DNA of 64,000 nucleotides from Tachypleus tridentatus (lineage: Eukaryota; Arthropoda; Merostomata; Xiphosura; Limulidae), in assembly GCF_004210375.1 (NCBI RefSeq), contig NW_027467782.1, positions 24,097,276 through 24,161,275 of the forward strand. The letters run 5' to 3'. The number at the start of each line of letters is the position of its first letter. Position 1 is the first letter of the stretch. A program made the translations under genes and the position numbers. The notes under the pieces were generated by a model. It had not been told where the DNA came from and did no database searches. It saw only the letters and a list, made by a program, of their open reading frames with translations. This document shows, piece by piece, positions 46,191 through 58,251 of the stretch.

Positions 46191-47817
46191 TATTACTTTG
46201 GGTGCAGTACTGAAGCAAAATACACAACATTTCGATTTAATAGCACAGTATACTATAATAATGAACATTTCAACTTGATAGAACCGGTTATTACATAATT
46301 ACTAATTATGCATTACACTATACTACAGCAATGTTTTGATAACTTTGAACACAATAATTAGGTTTCTAAGCAAAGCCAATCCTGAATACTTTTCTCATAT
46401 CTTCAGTTTTTCCTGACCTTTCTCCACGTGAGGTGAACAACTGCTTTTGTTTATATATATCAGGTAAGTGATTTTAATCTGTTGAAAAGACAGAAGGTAG
46501 TCGTTGTACAGAGCCCATCACATATTCTTTTACCAACGAATATATATAAATGTTATTGTTATTACATTGATATATACATGTTATTGTCATTATATTCAGA
46601 TTTAAATGTTATTGTTATTATATCAATATTATACTAGTGTTATTATTATTACATTCATATACGATATAAACACTAGTAAATATTAATGTTAGATGTTACA
46701 GGTTGTTGGACAGAACCAATGGCATATTCTTTTACCAACGAATAGTGGGATTAACCGTACATTTTAATGTCCCTGACGCTGAAGACAAACACTAACAACC
46801 AGGCTGGGCAACAAATAAAACTTCCCATCTAATGAAGCTATAGTTTACGTCTTCAGTGAAAACAGTGTCATTGTTAATCAGTAACTGTCAAGAGACTTTT
46901 TTTTTCGTTTATTTGCTATCAAGCTTTAATACTAGTTAATAATTCTTTAATCAAAACGTAACGAAACTAAATTAGTGTTAAATTTAAAGAAGTTAACTCT
47001 TTGTAATCAGTATTAATTTATTGTATTAATGTTATTAGGTCTGGGTGACAGCAGGAACGCAAGTGTTTTCACCTTCGGTATTGGTTTCGGTTCCGTCGTA
47101 ACTCTTGGAAGCTTCAACAAGTTTAGCCACAACTTCTTCCGGTAACAAAAAAACAAAATATTTTTTTTTATTTGATTATTTAACAATGATTCGCACAAAA
47201 TGTTCAATATAATAATTTTCTGTACTCTGTATTCGTTATTCTTTCAATAGATATTATTGTACACTTTGAACACATTCATTATTGTTTCTACATCTTTATT
47301 TCTAGAGACGGAAATATTCTATGTATTGTTAACCCTGCTACCAGCATATTTGCTGGTACTGTGATATTTTCCGTCCTCGGTCACATGACCTACTTGAAAG
47401 GCGACGGGACTGAAGTTGCTGACGTTGTGAAGTCCGGTGAGATAATTCAGTCTTCTTGTGCTTCAATTGTTTATATAAACACTAAAGTTCTGTTTCTGTA
47501 CCAAATCAACGTAAACAGAATATTTCAGAACAAACTTTATTAATATTTTCTTGAATCTTGGTTCTAAAACATTTAAAATGAAACGTTTATTGGTAAGTTA
47601 CAGTGTATCAACATCTTAATATAAACTAAGTATTATCAGACACTGACCTGCTGTGTTTTTTACAGAGTACAAACACGGTCTTTGTTCAAATATAATCTAA
47701 CATGGTGTATTTTCTTCAGGTCCAGGGTTTGCTTTCCTTGTTTATCCAGAAGTTGTTCTACAGTTGCCACCTCCCCCTTTATGGTCAATTGTGTTCTTCC
47801 TCATTCTGTTAATTCAG

Positions 47818-48182
47818 ATAATATGTTGACGTGTGTTATTTGATAGCCAGGTGAGCATATAATACGTTGATGTGTGTTATTTGATAGCCAGGTGAGCATA
47901 TAGTATGTTGATGTGTGTTATTTGATAGCCAGGTGAGCATATAATATGTTGATGTGTGTTAATTGATAGCCAGGTGAACATATAATATGTTGATGTGTGT
48001 TAATTGATAGCCAGGTGAGCATATAATATGTTGACGTGTGTTATTTGATAGCCAGGTGAGCATATAATACGTTGATGTGTGTTATTTGATAGCCAGGTGA
48101 GCATATAGTATGTTGATGTGTGTTATTTGACAGCCGGGTGAGCATATAATATGTTGATGTGTGTTATTTGACAGCCAGGTAC
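47818..48182 (+). repeat. 41-bp minisatellite made of an exon end plus splice donor
   Basis: About nine units: GTGTTATTTGATAGCCAG, then gtgagcatataatatgttga and a final tgt-type base run. In the exon frame the first part reads V-L-F-D-S-Q, which fits the end of the SLC6 TM8 exon (its ending normally carries D-S-Q), and the next exon (49938) begins F-Y-T-V-E as expected after D-S-Q. Eight units carry GTGAG/GTGAA donors and the last has GTACAT. Because 41 is not a multiple of 3, the donors fall in different frames. The inserted lead-in also has an in-frame TGA. Confidence 0.85.
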
Positions 48183-49366
48183 ATATTTTATATTCTCATT
48201 TTCATTTAATGACATAAATATTCTTTTAAAATGGGAAAATTTTCAGAGCTCAAAATACTTTTGTAGACTATTTTTTTTTAATTTACGCGTTTGTGTTATT
48301 GTTTGTCTGGAGGAGTTTTCACGTTTTAACTGTTTCAACAATTGAATATTTAATAAGTCTGTGACGTTTGCACTTAATTACTGAGTTAATGAGTTTATTA
48401 GTTTGAGAAACACTATGAGAAAAAGATTAACAAGTAACTGACAGTTTAGTGTTATTATAAATTAGACCTGTCTTTGGTATATATAAGGTTAGTACATGAA
48501 ATCTGTGGAACTAGTAATGGGAGAAATAATACAGTCCATTGTTATTAAATGTGTTGACCTTCATTGTTTTACCAAACGAAACCTGCGCAGTGGCAGAGGC
48601 TTATGAAACAATACTGTTAACAGTGTCAGAAGCTAAGGAAAATTCTGATCTAAGAATCGTATGTGCATGATCATGTGACGTGCAGTTAGTGGTTAATTTC
48701 TTGTTTAGTTAACCTCAAAATGTGTGGTGTTAACCATTCTCAACAAAATACAACCTTCTGATATGTCATTATTGTCAGAGATTCTATTTCCACTTTCGCC
48801 TTATTATCTGTTAGGACACAAGCCACGTGTCGCATGGCAACATGATTGTTGACACGCGTGCATGTTTTTTTCGCAGTAAATGACTATTCGGGACTCTTGC
48901 ATGCTTTCTGCACGTCGTAGTAGTGCTATTCTTGCATGCTGCCTATCCTGGCATCCAGCTACTTTGTTGCTGTCTGCTCCTTTTCTCCGATACCTGTTAC
49001 ATACATCAGTAATAATATTTTTATAATCTTTTACATTTGCGTAACCTGTTACTCATGGCAATAACCAACTAACTAGTTAACAGATGCTGCCGTTTTTTGT
49101 AATGTACTGCATTTGTTTGTCATAAATCACTAATGCATTATATGGTTGATACCTGCTACGTATGTTTGCCACATAAATGTAGTTCTAGCTTCAAATTGTT
49201 GTATCCATCAACCGTTACTTGATACATGTGTTTATATGCTACAAGTGTTCCATGTGTCACCTGAGCTTACATTATTATGTTCTATTTTATATATAACAAA
49301 TCAAAGAATGGGTGCGTAACCACATATTGTTTAACTGTTTATCGCTGGTTAAGTATTTTAATATGT
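48183..49366. other. Intron of SLC6 copy 1, nothing identified
   Basis: No exon, SINE or repeat was recognised between the minisatellite and the SINE-A at 49379. Confidence 0.4.
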
Positions 49367-49378
49367 AAGAAATTTCAA

Positions 49379-49661
49379 CAGGGCCCGGCATGGCCAAGCG
49401 TGTTAAGGTGTTTGACTTGTAATACGAGGGTCGCGGGTTCGCATCCCCGTCGCGCCAAACATGCTCGCCCTATCAGTGGTGGGGGTGTTATAATATGACG
49501 GTCAATCCCAATTTTTGTTGGTAAAAGAGTAGCCAAAGAGTTGGTGGTGGATGGTGATGATTAGCTGCCTTCCCTCTTGTCTTTCACTACTAAATTAGGG
49601 ACGGCTAGCACAGATAGCCCTCGAGTAACTTTGGGCGAAATTCAAAAACAAACAAACAAAC
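49379..49661 (+). mobile_element. SINE-A in an SLC6 copy 1 intron
   Basis: Complete, well-preserved copy (GGCCCGGCATGGCCAAGCGT, GGGTTCGCATCCCCGTCGCG, tail AAACAAACAAAC). Flanks AAGAAATTTCAA (49367-49378) and AAGTAATTTCAA (49662-49673) form a 12-bp target duplication with one difference. Confidence 0.93.
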
Positions 49662-50162
49662 AAGTAATTTCAAAGTACCATTTTTCAGTGATTCATAGAG
49701 ATAAACTTCTATATAAAAAAACTCAATACTTTAAACGTACTCTTACGCAAGATGAAGTATTAGGTTATCAAACTAGATAATAACACATATGTTTGAAACT
49801 TTATTATATAAAACATTAATTCATTAAATATATAGTGTACAATTTATATAGATCTGTCTAACTATGTTATTATGTTACTTTGATCTTATGTTATAACAAC
49901 ATGTGTACTGATATTTTTCTGTTTTTGTTTTTCATAGTTCTACACCGTGGAAGCTCTGATAACAGGAATTGTGGATGAATGGGCATCTCTATTGAGACCA
50001 CAAAGGAAATTATTTACTCTAGGTCACTGAGGTATGTTCCATAATATTAAAATCAATAAACGAGTAAAACGAAAACCACAGTTGTTACAGTGTGGTTGTT
50101 ATAGTAAGAAGTTGGTAATAACAATTGTAACAGCATGGTTGTTATAATGAGAAGTTAACATA

Positions 50163-52960
50163 AGTTTCAGGGACAACAACGGATATATTGGTCCATCTCA
50201 GCTGTCCCACCCTCTAAGCCAAACTAATACTATTAAAAACAATTAGTCATCACTTGTCATTCATATATGTATCAAGTTTCTTTTAAACTCACTCAAATTT
50301 ACTAACATATCTTCATATGCACTGGAAAATAAAGTTGTCATCTTTTATATTTCCTAAATCTATATTTGTGTCACCAAGTTCTATACTTCTCACTATTAAG
50401 TTTGAAAAATGTTGATGCATCAACATTATAAATCCTTTTACAATATTAAACATTTGAATCAGATCGCCTCTTACTCTTGAGAGAGAAACTTTTAAGGATC
50501 TTAATCTCTCCTCAAATGACAACCCCTCCATCCCAGGCACCATTTTAGTTACCCTCTTCTGAATCATTTCCAACAATTTCATTGCTTTCCTAGGGTAAGA
50601 AGCCCAAGACTGAACACAATACTCCAAATGCAGTCTAACCAGTGACCTACACAATGAAATTATAACATATTTATACTTGTATTCAATATTTTTGTATATA
50701 CAAATTAAAATACTATTTGCCCTACCAATATTAGCAACAGCACACTGCTTGGATTGCTTAAGAGACTGATCAGCCATTACAACAAGATCATTTTCTTTCA
50801 TGACATTGTTTAAATTATTCCCATCCAAATTATTCTTATAATTCAAATTATTATCACCCACATATAATATTTTGCATTTATCATAATTAAAACCCATCTG
50901 CCATTTATTCACCCAACTCATTATGTGAGCATCCTCTTCACAGCCAGTAACACCCAAGACCTCGGTGTCACCCGCAAACATAAGTAATTTATTGACTTTC
51001 TTTATCAATGTTATTAACGTAAGTCAAAAAGAGTAAAGGTCCTAAGACTGATCCCTGAGGTACATCTCTTGCAACATTAATCTAGTTTAACTGAACTTCA
51101 TTTACACCAACCCTCTGCTTTTGAATTCAGTCACAGTTCTATACACTTACTTAACTTATCCTAAGCTCCTGCAGAGATAAGTTTCTTTACAAACCTTTTA
51201 TGTGGCACTTTGTTTGTTTAGAATTAAGCACAAAGCTACACAACGGGCTATCTGTGTTCTGCCAACCACAGACATTGAAACCCAATTTATAGTGGTGTGA
51301 GACAAGAGACACGCTGCTTTCCCACTGTGGGGAATGGCACTTTGTAAAATGATTTTTGAAAATCCATATATATCACACCTACACCCTTACCCTTATCTAC
51401 ATGTGCAGTAACATTTTTAAAACATGCAAAAAGATTTGTAAGGCAATATTTTTCCTTAGTAAAACTATGTTGCTATCAAAAAAAATTCTAAACTTGTTAA
51501 ATGACTTTGCAAAGTATCTTTTATCAGACATTCCAAATCTTTTCTCACAAATGAGGTAAGACTGACAGGCCTTTAATTACTGGGACAACTTCTATTACCT
51601 TTCTTGAGGATAGGAGTCAGATTAACCAATTTCCAATCAGTTGGTACTTGTACATTATTCAAGGGCTTAAAATCTTGTTGCAAGTGATCACATGACCTTG
51701 TTTAAAACCCTTGGTGAAGTATTATCTATTACAGGAGCCTTAGCATTCTTTAAATCTCCCATTTTTTTAACCAGCTCAGAATTAAGGCAGCCATCTTCTT
51801 TGATCTCGTTTCCATTTATGAACTGTTCAAGATGTGAAATACAGCTTAAGGTTTCATTAGTTAAAACTGAAGCAAAATCAGAATCTAATAATCTGGGCAT
51901 TTCATGATCATCAGATACAAGCCTACCTTCATCATTCCTCATGGGTCCTATCTCCATCCTCACATTTTGTTTATCCATAATGTACTTTAAAACTTCTCAC
52001 TGTTAATTTTTATGTTTTAAGCCAAATTTTTGTTATAGACATCTTTTTGGATATCATAATTTCGTTTTTGACCAAATTTCTTGATTTCCTATAATCTTTT
52101 ACAATACCAGTCAATTTAAATTTCTTTAGTGTGTGGTACTTTTCTTTGATTCTATCTCTTATTCCCTTTGTGAACCAACCTGTTTTTTTACTTCTAGATC
52201 CCATTTTGTTTCTGTAAGGAATATGTTTATCTTAAATCTTTGAAAAAATATCTTTAAACATTTTCCACTACTGAGTAGTGCCTCAAAATAACTCAGCTGT
52301 CCAATTCAGAACACATCTCTTTCAAATTTGCTTTTTTTAAAATTTGGAATCAAAATATCATTATTTCCAATTTCTAAATGCAGCTAAATATCAAACATAA
52401 TACAGTAATGATCACTTGTACCTAGGTGCTTCCTAGTTTACACCCTCTTAACCATTTCTATATTAGAATTTAACAATAAATCTAAGATAGCATTATTTAC
52501 AGTAGGTTCCTTGACCAATTGTTAAGAAATCCATCTTGAAAAGTTTTCAGGAACCTTTCTCCCTCATGGTTTGAGAGATTTTCATTTTCCAATCATTATA
52601 TCTGTACTTAGAACTACCCTTAATTAAGATTTTATTAACAACTGAGATCTTCATCTTATTACAAAGTTTCTTCCTGATTTCATCAGTTCCATCTGGTGAT
52701 TTGTAACACATTCTTACTAAAAGCTTTATCCCTTGCTATCCACTAACAGAAACCCAATCTCCTTGCTATTATCCTTAATATTCTCAACTTCAACAGTATG
52801 TAACTCACACTTTACATATACAGCCACTCCTTCCCCTTTTTTTAATACTCTATTCCTATTAAGTAACCTATAATCATGTATTTCAAACTCATCTACATTT
52901 AACCATGTTTCAGTTATTCTAAATCTTCTATTTCTACCAGTGCCCTAAAGTCTTATACTT
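50163..52960 (-). pseudogene. CR1-like LINE: endonuclease plus reverse transcriptase, degraded
   Basis: Read downward: ITETWLNVDEFEIHDYRLLN and GEGVAVYVKCEL (APE-type endonuclease, about 52940-52780), HLGTSDHYCIMFDI (about 52430), a linker with GWFTKGIRDRIKEKY, then RT pieces [14 protein letters not shown] (motif A, split by a SINE), INVARDVPQGSVLGPLLFL (motif B, about 51085-51030), MFAGDTEVLGVTG (motif C, the DD pair changed to GD), and a long clean frame 51008-50313 with KWQMGFNYDKCKILYVGDNN, LVRLHLEYCVQSWASY and GMEGLSFEERLRSLKVSLSR. The 3' untranslated end runs to about 50163. Stops and the GD substitution make it inactive. It lies where the last exons of SLC6 copy 1 should be. Confidence 0.9.
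51214..51334 (-). mobile_element. SINE-C nested in the CR1-like LINE
   Basis: Minus strand: a head with GGGTTTCAATGTCTGTGG, then GAACACAGATAGCCCGTTGT and GTAGCTTTGTGCTTAATTCT, and the end AAACAAA. Flanked by the perfect 11-bp repeat TGGCACTTTGT at 51203-51213 and 51335-51345. Excising it rejoins RT motif A of the LINE. Confidence 0.93.
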
Positions 52961-53455
52961 CTTTAACTTCTAGCATTACTATAATAACGATTAAGCCTAC
53001 ACTTGTAACTTGTACTGGTTTCCGATGTTAAATTTTCCCGTACATCTTAGTTTTGTTTTATTTGGTTTATCTTTACCATTCATTAAATAGTCCTAGTTTA
53101 AAACTTCCGTTACAGCTGAGTTAATCGCTTATAGACGTGTTTTAAATGCTAATTCGATTTGACAATAGATACCGCCAAAATTAATTTGAGAAATTCTCAA
53201 CTTCCTCGTACATGAAAAGCACGTACGCCACTTGTTTTCAAAATATTTTTTTGGAACAAGTTAAATGTACATCAAATTCTTCACATTATAGAGATATTAT
53301 AAACACTACACACATACAAATATATATATGTATAGTTATCTTCCTCTTGTCAAAAGTCCACTTAGGCTTATTCAGTTACTTTAAAATTTCAGTTGACAAA
53401 ACGAAGTTTCTTCTGTTACTGTCTAAATATACTTCACTTACTTTATCATTGATTT

Positions 53456-53700
53456 GGGCCCGGCATGGCTAAACGTGTTAAGGCGTGCGACTCGAAATCT
53501 GCGTGTCGCAGGTTCGCATCCGGTCGCGCCAAACATGCTCGCCTTTCCGCCGTGGGGTGTTATAATGTGACGGTCAATCCCACTATTCGTTGTTAAAAGA
53601 GTAGCACAAGAGTTGGCGGTGGGTGGTGATAACTAGCTGCCTTCCTTTTAGTTTTACACTACTAAATTAGGGACGGCTAGCACAAAGCTACTTGAGGGCA
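53456..53700 (+). mobile_element. SINE-A with inverted 3' tail
   Basis: Head GGGCCCGGCATGGCTAAACG and body are normal up to GACGGCTAGCAC. The expected AGATAGCCCTCGAGTAGCTT is replaced by AAAGCTACTTGAGGGC, the reverse complement of the usual tail, at 53684-53699. A near-perfect hairpin follows immediately. Confidence 0.9.
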
Positions 53701-53708
53701 ATCAAAAA

Positions 53709-53826
53709 TCATAGCAAGAGTGTTGAAAGTTATTATTTAAGTTTGGTTGTATAACGTGATAAGTTTGTTTGTTTGCCACGTTATACAACCAAACTTAAAT
53801 AATCACTTTCAACACTCTTGCTATGA
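53709..53826. repeat. Near-perfect 49-bp inverted repeat (hairpin)
   Basis: Arms 53710-53758 (starts CATAGCAAGAGTGTTGAAAG) and 53777-53825 (ends CTTTCAACACTCTTGCTATG) pair at 48 of 49 positions. The 18-nt loop ATAAGTTTGTTTGTTTGC looks like an inverted SINE-A tail. The outer arm continues one more base pair. It is not a transposon by any visible target duplication. Confidence 0.95.
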
Positions 53827-55605
53827 GTTTTTAAATCATTAAATATTAACACACCAAATAAATTGAATAATAACTCTTAAACTAAACAGTTTTGTATATT
53901 CAAAAAATATTAATTACTAATTTGAAATCATTCTTACCCCAACTTATGTGTCTACAGTGAAGTTATAATTTATAAAGCTCTGTAATTAATAAACATTTTC
54001 TTTGAAACAAACATGGATTTTTAAAGCGATAAAACAGACAATTTTTAAATGCTTTATAACTTTTTATTTTCTATTTACATAGATTTTATTTTAATTTGTT
54101 TATCGATGTGAAGTTTGTGAAAATTCGGGACAAGAAAACATAAATCGAGCTCCACTGTCTCTTATTAGTGAAGAAAATCGTCTGATCATAGAAGTTCTTC
54201 TGTTGTTGTCTTGCATCTGGCTTTCTAATTCGGTTAAACACCAGTCAAAATCTTCTTGTGGATCTAAATATGTTTCAGGAGCTTACTTTTCTCAATTTTT
54301 CTATGTACTCTAGTCCTCGGAACACTCTGATTCTGATGTATATATTCATTCATAAAGAGCCAATGCCAAGTTACTTTAAGAAATCTGATAACAATTTGTG
54401 ATGTAAGCTAAAAAAAAAAAAAGAGTTAAATTATAAAACTAATTATATATAGCTCTCACAAACTGAAATGATCAAACTTCTGTATAAACCTCACCAAAAT
54501 TGTTTTTATTGTGCACTTAATATTCGTGACAATGAAATCAGAAAAGCAAGTTTTATATTATATTATGGAGGAAACTAGACTCTAATACACTCACACCACG
54601 TAAAGATGAACTAGATTATAATTATGATAGTTATGATACAATACCTTTGGCCATAGGTGTATTAAACCTTACTCAAACTGCATCCAATTGCTTATGTTCA
54701 GTTTTTGTTTTTGTTTCCAGTTTACCATAAACAACAATAGATGTAACGTATATCATTTTACCCTTTTTTTCTAGCACATTTGTAAATATTATGTCGTTAT
54801 GATTGATAGTTAGTTTACAAGTAAAACCAACAATTAAAGTAGGTAAAATAAAAGTGAATTATTTGAAACTCCCTTCAAAATGTAGTAAATAATTTATTCG
54901 TCATATTAATTTCACACTCCAATGTACTTGATTGTATATTTTGTACAAATGGTTCTGTACTTTGAGTTTAATTAAGACGTTAGGTGATAATTAGAAAAGA
55001 AAATATTGAAATATCGGAAATAACACGATTTGTTTTGTGTAAATATGTTTGTTATCAACACACACTTGTAATTTAGTGTTCAGTGAATATTGTTTTTACA
55101 TTTTCAAACCTTATAAATAGTATGTAAATACAATTATTTTCCCTTTATTATATTAGATTACTGAACACTTCACGTTTATGAAGATCTTTGATAAATTTAA
55201 TAATTTTCTGATATTGCAATTTACCCTTACACGAACAATAAATAAATCGTTTATTTACGTTTAAAAGCCGAGATGTGTAATAAAAGATGTTATGTTTTAT
55301 TTACAATTCAAGAATGTAGTTCTCTAACACAAAATATGAAAGTACTAACCTCATATTTCTGAGCATACTTCTATGCATATTAATAAACAATGGAATGGTT
55401 TATTTCTAAATTAATATTTGTAGCTACTGTGTGTTTGTGTATTTCATCCTCCGTATATGTAATGCAAAGACTACCATACAGATTCCATGTACAGATAGAA
55501 TTGACGGTGAGTGATTTGACTTCGTACACGTGCAGGTAATAATCACAATAAATCTAATTTTACGATGAGTCTTTAATGTAGATTTCTGGTCCAGTGTCCT
55601 CCGGA
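53827..55605. other. AT-rich sequence, nothing identified
   Basis: Nothing recognised in 1.8 kb. Confidence 0.4.
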
Positions 55606-55690
55606 GGTTCTGCGGTAAGTCTACGAAACTATGGAGCTAAAATTCGGGTTTTGATTTCCACGGTGAACACAGTCTGATTTTCTTCTGTCA
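55606..55690 (+). mobile_element. SINE-B/C-like head relic
   Basis: GGTTCTGCGGTAAGTCTACG, AACTATGGAGCTAAAATTCG and GGTTTTGATTTCCACGGTGA form a tRNA-like head. The tail is not recognisable. Confidence 0.55.
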
Positions 55691-55753
55691 CAAACAGAAA
55701 TCAGTTCCTATACTAAAAACTACCAGTAGTATAGTAGAACAATACTGCATTAA

Positions 55754-55895
55754 AACATAGATTGTCGAATGAACCAAGGAAGCCTTCAGAGTAAATATTA
55801 TCAATAACTATCAGTAATAACAACAATATTATATAAGAACATAGATTGTCGAGTGAACCAAGGAGGGCTTCGGAGTAAATAGTATAAATAATTAC
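55754..55895. repeat. Direct repeat, about 88-bp period
   Basis: ACATAGATTGTCGAATGAAC at about 55757 recurs as ACATAGATTGTCGAGTGAAC at about 55841. Both are followed by CAAGGA, a CTTC motif and GGAGTAAAT-type sequence. Degenerate AT-rich sequence continues to about 56200. Confidence 0.8.
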
Positions 55896-56202
55896 TTCAA
55901 TTAAAAGATCAGTTTTCAGGTTTTATTATCAATTAATAGCAGTATAATATAGAAAAATATAAATCACGAAATAATATCAAATAGATATACAATTCAATAT
56001 TAATAACTTAAGAAATAAACAATGTTCAGTCAGCATCCTTTAGAATATTATATAACACACGAGTATTAAGTCCGTGTTGTCTTGTGTTATACACAACACA
56101 CACAATTTAAATCTTTATCTTCTATTTATAAACAGCACACGAGTGTTATATCGGTGTTCTATACCATTATACACGATATGCAAGTGTTAACACTGTTCTC
56201 TA

Positions 56203-56462
56203 CTATTGGCCAGGTGGTTAAGGAGCTCGACTGGTAATCCGAGCGTCGCGGATTCGAATCCCCGTCGCACCAAACATGCCCTTTCAGCCGTGGGAGAGAT
56301 ATAAAGTGACGGTCAATCCCGTTATTTGTTGGTAAAACAGTAGCCTAAAGAGTTGGTAGTGGGTGGTTATGATTAACTGTTTTCCCTCTAGTGTTACACT
56401 GTTAAATTAGTGCGGCTAGCGCAGATAGCCCTGTTATAACTTTGCGCGAAATTCAAAACAAA
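56203..56462 (+). mobile_element. SINE-A copy, diverged
   Basis: Head TTGGCCAGGTGGTTAAGGAG, GGATTCGAATCCCCGTCGCA, body GAGTTGGTAGTGGGTGGTTA, tail TAACTTTGCGCGAAATTCAA with AACAAACAAA. Confidence 0.87.
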
Positions 56463-57433
56463 CAAATCAAACTATTTCGTTTGTCTCTTCACAACCAGTC
56501 TTTCCATTTACATCTTACTATGAAGTCTCTCTGTAATTCTTACCTTAAATGCTATTATACAACTTAAGTTGGAAGTGGAAACGTTATGTAATTTTATTTG
56601 AGATAAACAGATATCGATACAGATATTTGATTTGCGTTAAGAAGTGTCAGGCCTTTCGTTTGGCTTCCCAGTTATGGCTGGGGACTTAAAACGCTAGAAA
56701 CCGCAAACCTGATACTGACCTTCAAAGTTAACTATAAACAAACATTTCCTTCCTGCTTGTGCCAAATTTTGTTTTATAGATATCTTGTCGTTTAACATTT
56801 TCGAAGTTTATTCTCTACATTATGTAGGAATAAATTTAATGAATCAGCATTTTGTTTAGTTGGGAAATCGCTCAGTGAGTCGTTCTTTTTTTTTAAACTA
56901 ACTATGCTAAAGGAAATGGTATCAATTACATCAGCTGACGAAGAACGACATTTTAGTATTAATGTATGTCTAACAGTAAGACACACCATTCTTTTTGTCC
57001 ACCAGATTTTCATTTGAGGCCATGTGTTAGATGACCTGACAGGTTTTGTTATGAAGCGAAAGACGTGTTTATTTTATATATCTCTGTTAATCAAATACGA
57101 TTCACATTTAGTATCGAAAGGAAGCGGCTGTGTTTTAATCTTAACCTAAAACATACATAACAGTAAAAGAGGTACATGTACTTACTTTAAGTGTTTCAAT
57201 TTATTTTATAGCCACTATTTCAAGTTTCATAACTGTAAACACATTTGCAAGTGTTGTAGTGCTAGACTTGACTGACAATTGTTCAAATTGTAATACTCAA
57301 AGAAATCAGGACAAATCGTCGCATTTTTTATAAACAAATCACTACACGTCATTCATTATTCGCACTTGTTGATAAACTCAACACTGAATGAATATTTTAT
57401 CTCAACACATAGCCAATATCACTTCTCAGATTA
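56463..57433. other. Unassigned sequence
   Basis: Nothing recognised. Confidence 0.4.
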
Positions 57434-57635
57434 CTGTTTTTTGTTCTCCAAACAACTGGAGGTCAATATTACACCTTAAGCGACTACCTATTGATATCCT
57501 AACATATGGAAGGTACTATCAAATCATAAGTAAATGTTTTTTGTTGTTGTTATAACAGTTGGAGGTGAACATTACATCTTAGGCGACTGTCTATTGTTAT
57601 TTTAAAATGAGGAAGCCACCATCGCATCGCAAGTA
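57434..57635. repeat. Tandem duplication, about 105 bp
   Basis: AACTGGAGGTCAATATTACA then CCTTAAGCGACTACCTATTG (first unit) recurs as AGTTGGAGGTGAACATTACA then TCTTAGGCGACTGTCTATTG. The units are clearly related but moderately diverged. Confidence 0.8.
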
Positions 57636-57858
57636 ACTAATTTTTTCATTTAACACCAAGAGGTTTTTTAAGTGACTGATGTTTATATAAATAAGGAAAC
57701 TGAAGTGAGATTTGTGATGTACGTTTTATTGAGACACAAACAGAACTGACCGACAAAACGACCTTCAGGTTTTTGATATTCGAACTTTTCTTTAACAGAT
57801 CTGTCATGACGTCAAGGAAATAAAAATTTCTACGGGGCAAAACTCACTTAAAGATATA

Positions 57859-58251
57859 CAGAGTGAGCCAAAAGTAGGTGGACAGCATTTGGAATAGGTT
57901 TATGTATCGGTTATATTAATGCAATTGTATATTATAACTATGTTGCAACTATATTAGTTGTTATATAATTACAATTTTATAATTACATTTGTTTTAATTT
58001 AATCTGTTTTCTTTTTTTTTTAGATTGTTAATAGAACCCATAATGTCAAATACTTTAAATACAGATAAAAGAATATGGGTGTTAAAAGAGTATTGGAAAT
58101 CTCTTTTAGGAAGGAAAACAATTTGAGCATTTGCGTTAATAAATAACATTTTATTTTCATTAATATAATTGTCTTATTACATATAGTTGTACGTATACGT
58201 GATCTCTAAATAAATGTTTTTTTACTGTCCACCTACTTTTGGCTCACCCTG
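57859..58251 (+). mobile_element. TA-flanked MITE (393 bp) with transposase N-terminal scrap
   Basis: The 27-bp inverted ends begin CAGAGTGAGCCAAAAGTAGG on the left and end CCTACTTTTGGCTCACCCTG on the right, with one mismatch. TA flanks both sides. The interior at about 58040-58100 reads MSNTLNTDKRIWVLKEYWKS, which resembles the start of a mariner-group transposase helix-turn-helix. It is followed by a stop. It is best read as a deletion derivative of a Tc1/mariner-type element. Confidence 0.9.

Larger units (their letters stand above)
44979..50031 (+). pseudogene. SLC6 transporter copy 1 (GABA/taurine/creatine-like), degraded
   Basis: Exons seen: 44979-45246 (ATG at 45025; N-terminus to TM1), 45353-45484 ([37 protein letters not shown]1-2), 45606-45731 (TM3), 47039-47141 (TM6, VWVTAGTQV), 47306-47436 (VNPATSIFAGTVIFSVLGHM; TM7), 47720 to the 47818 repeat ([21 protein letters not shown]8) and 49938-50031 (FYTVEALITGIVDEW, LLRPQRKLFTLG). 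Family members import amino-acid transmitters or osmolytes with Na+ and Cl-. Lesions: a 1-nt loss early in exon 1, TAA 45150-45152, TGA 45213-45215 at the gate Arg, a 1-nt loss in the TM6 exon, and TGA 50028-50030. Exons for the end of loop 2, TM4, TM5 and TM9-12 are absent. Introns match copy 2 closely, including a SINE-A relic at about 46723-46790. Confidence 0.92.

Noticed and set aside
50313-51008. 231-residue minus-strand ORF as a host gene
   Set aside because: Its motifs are those of the CR1-like reverse transcriptase C-terminal half, and upstream RT and endonuclease pieces are on the same strand.
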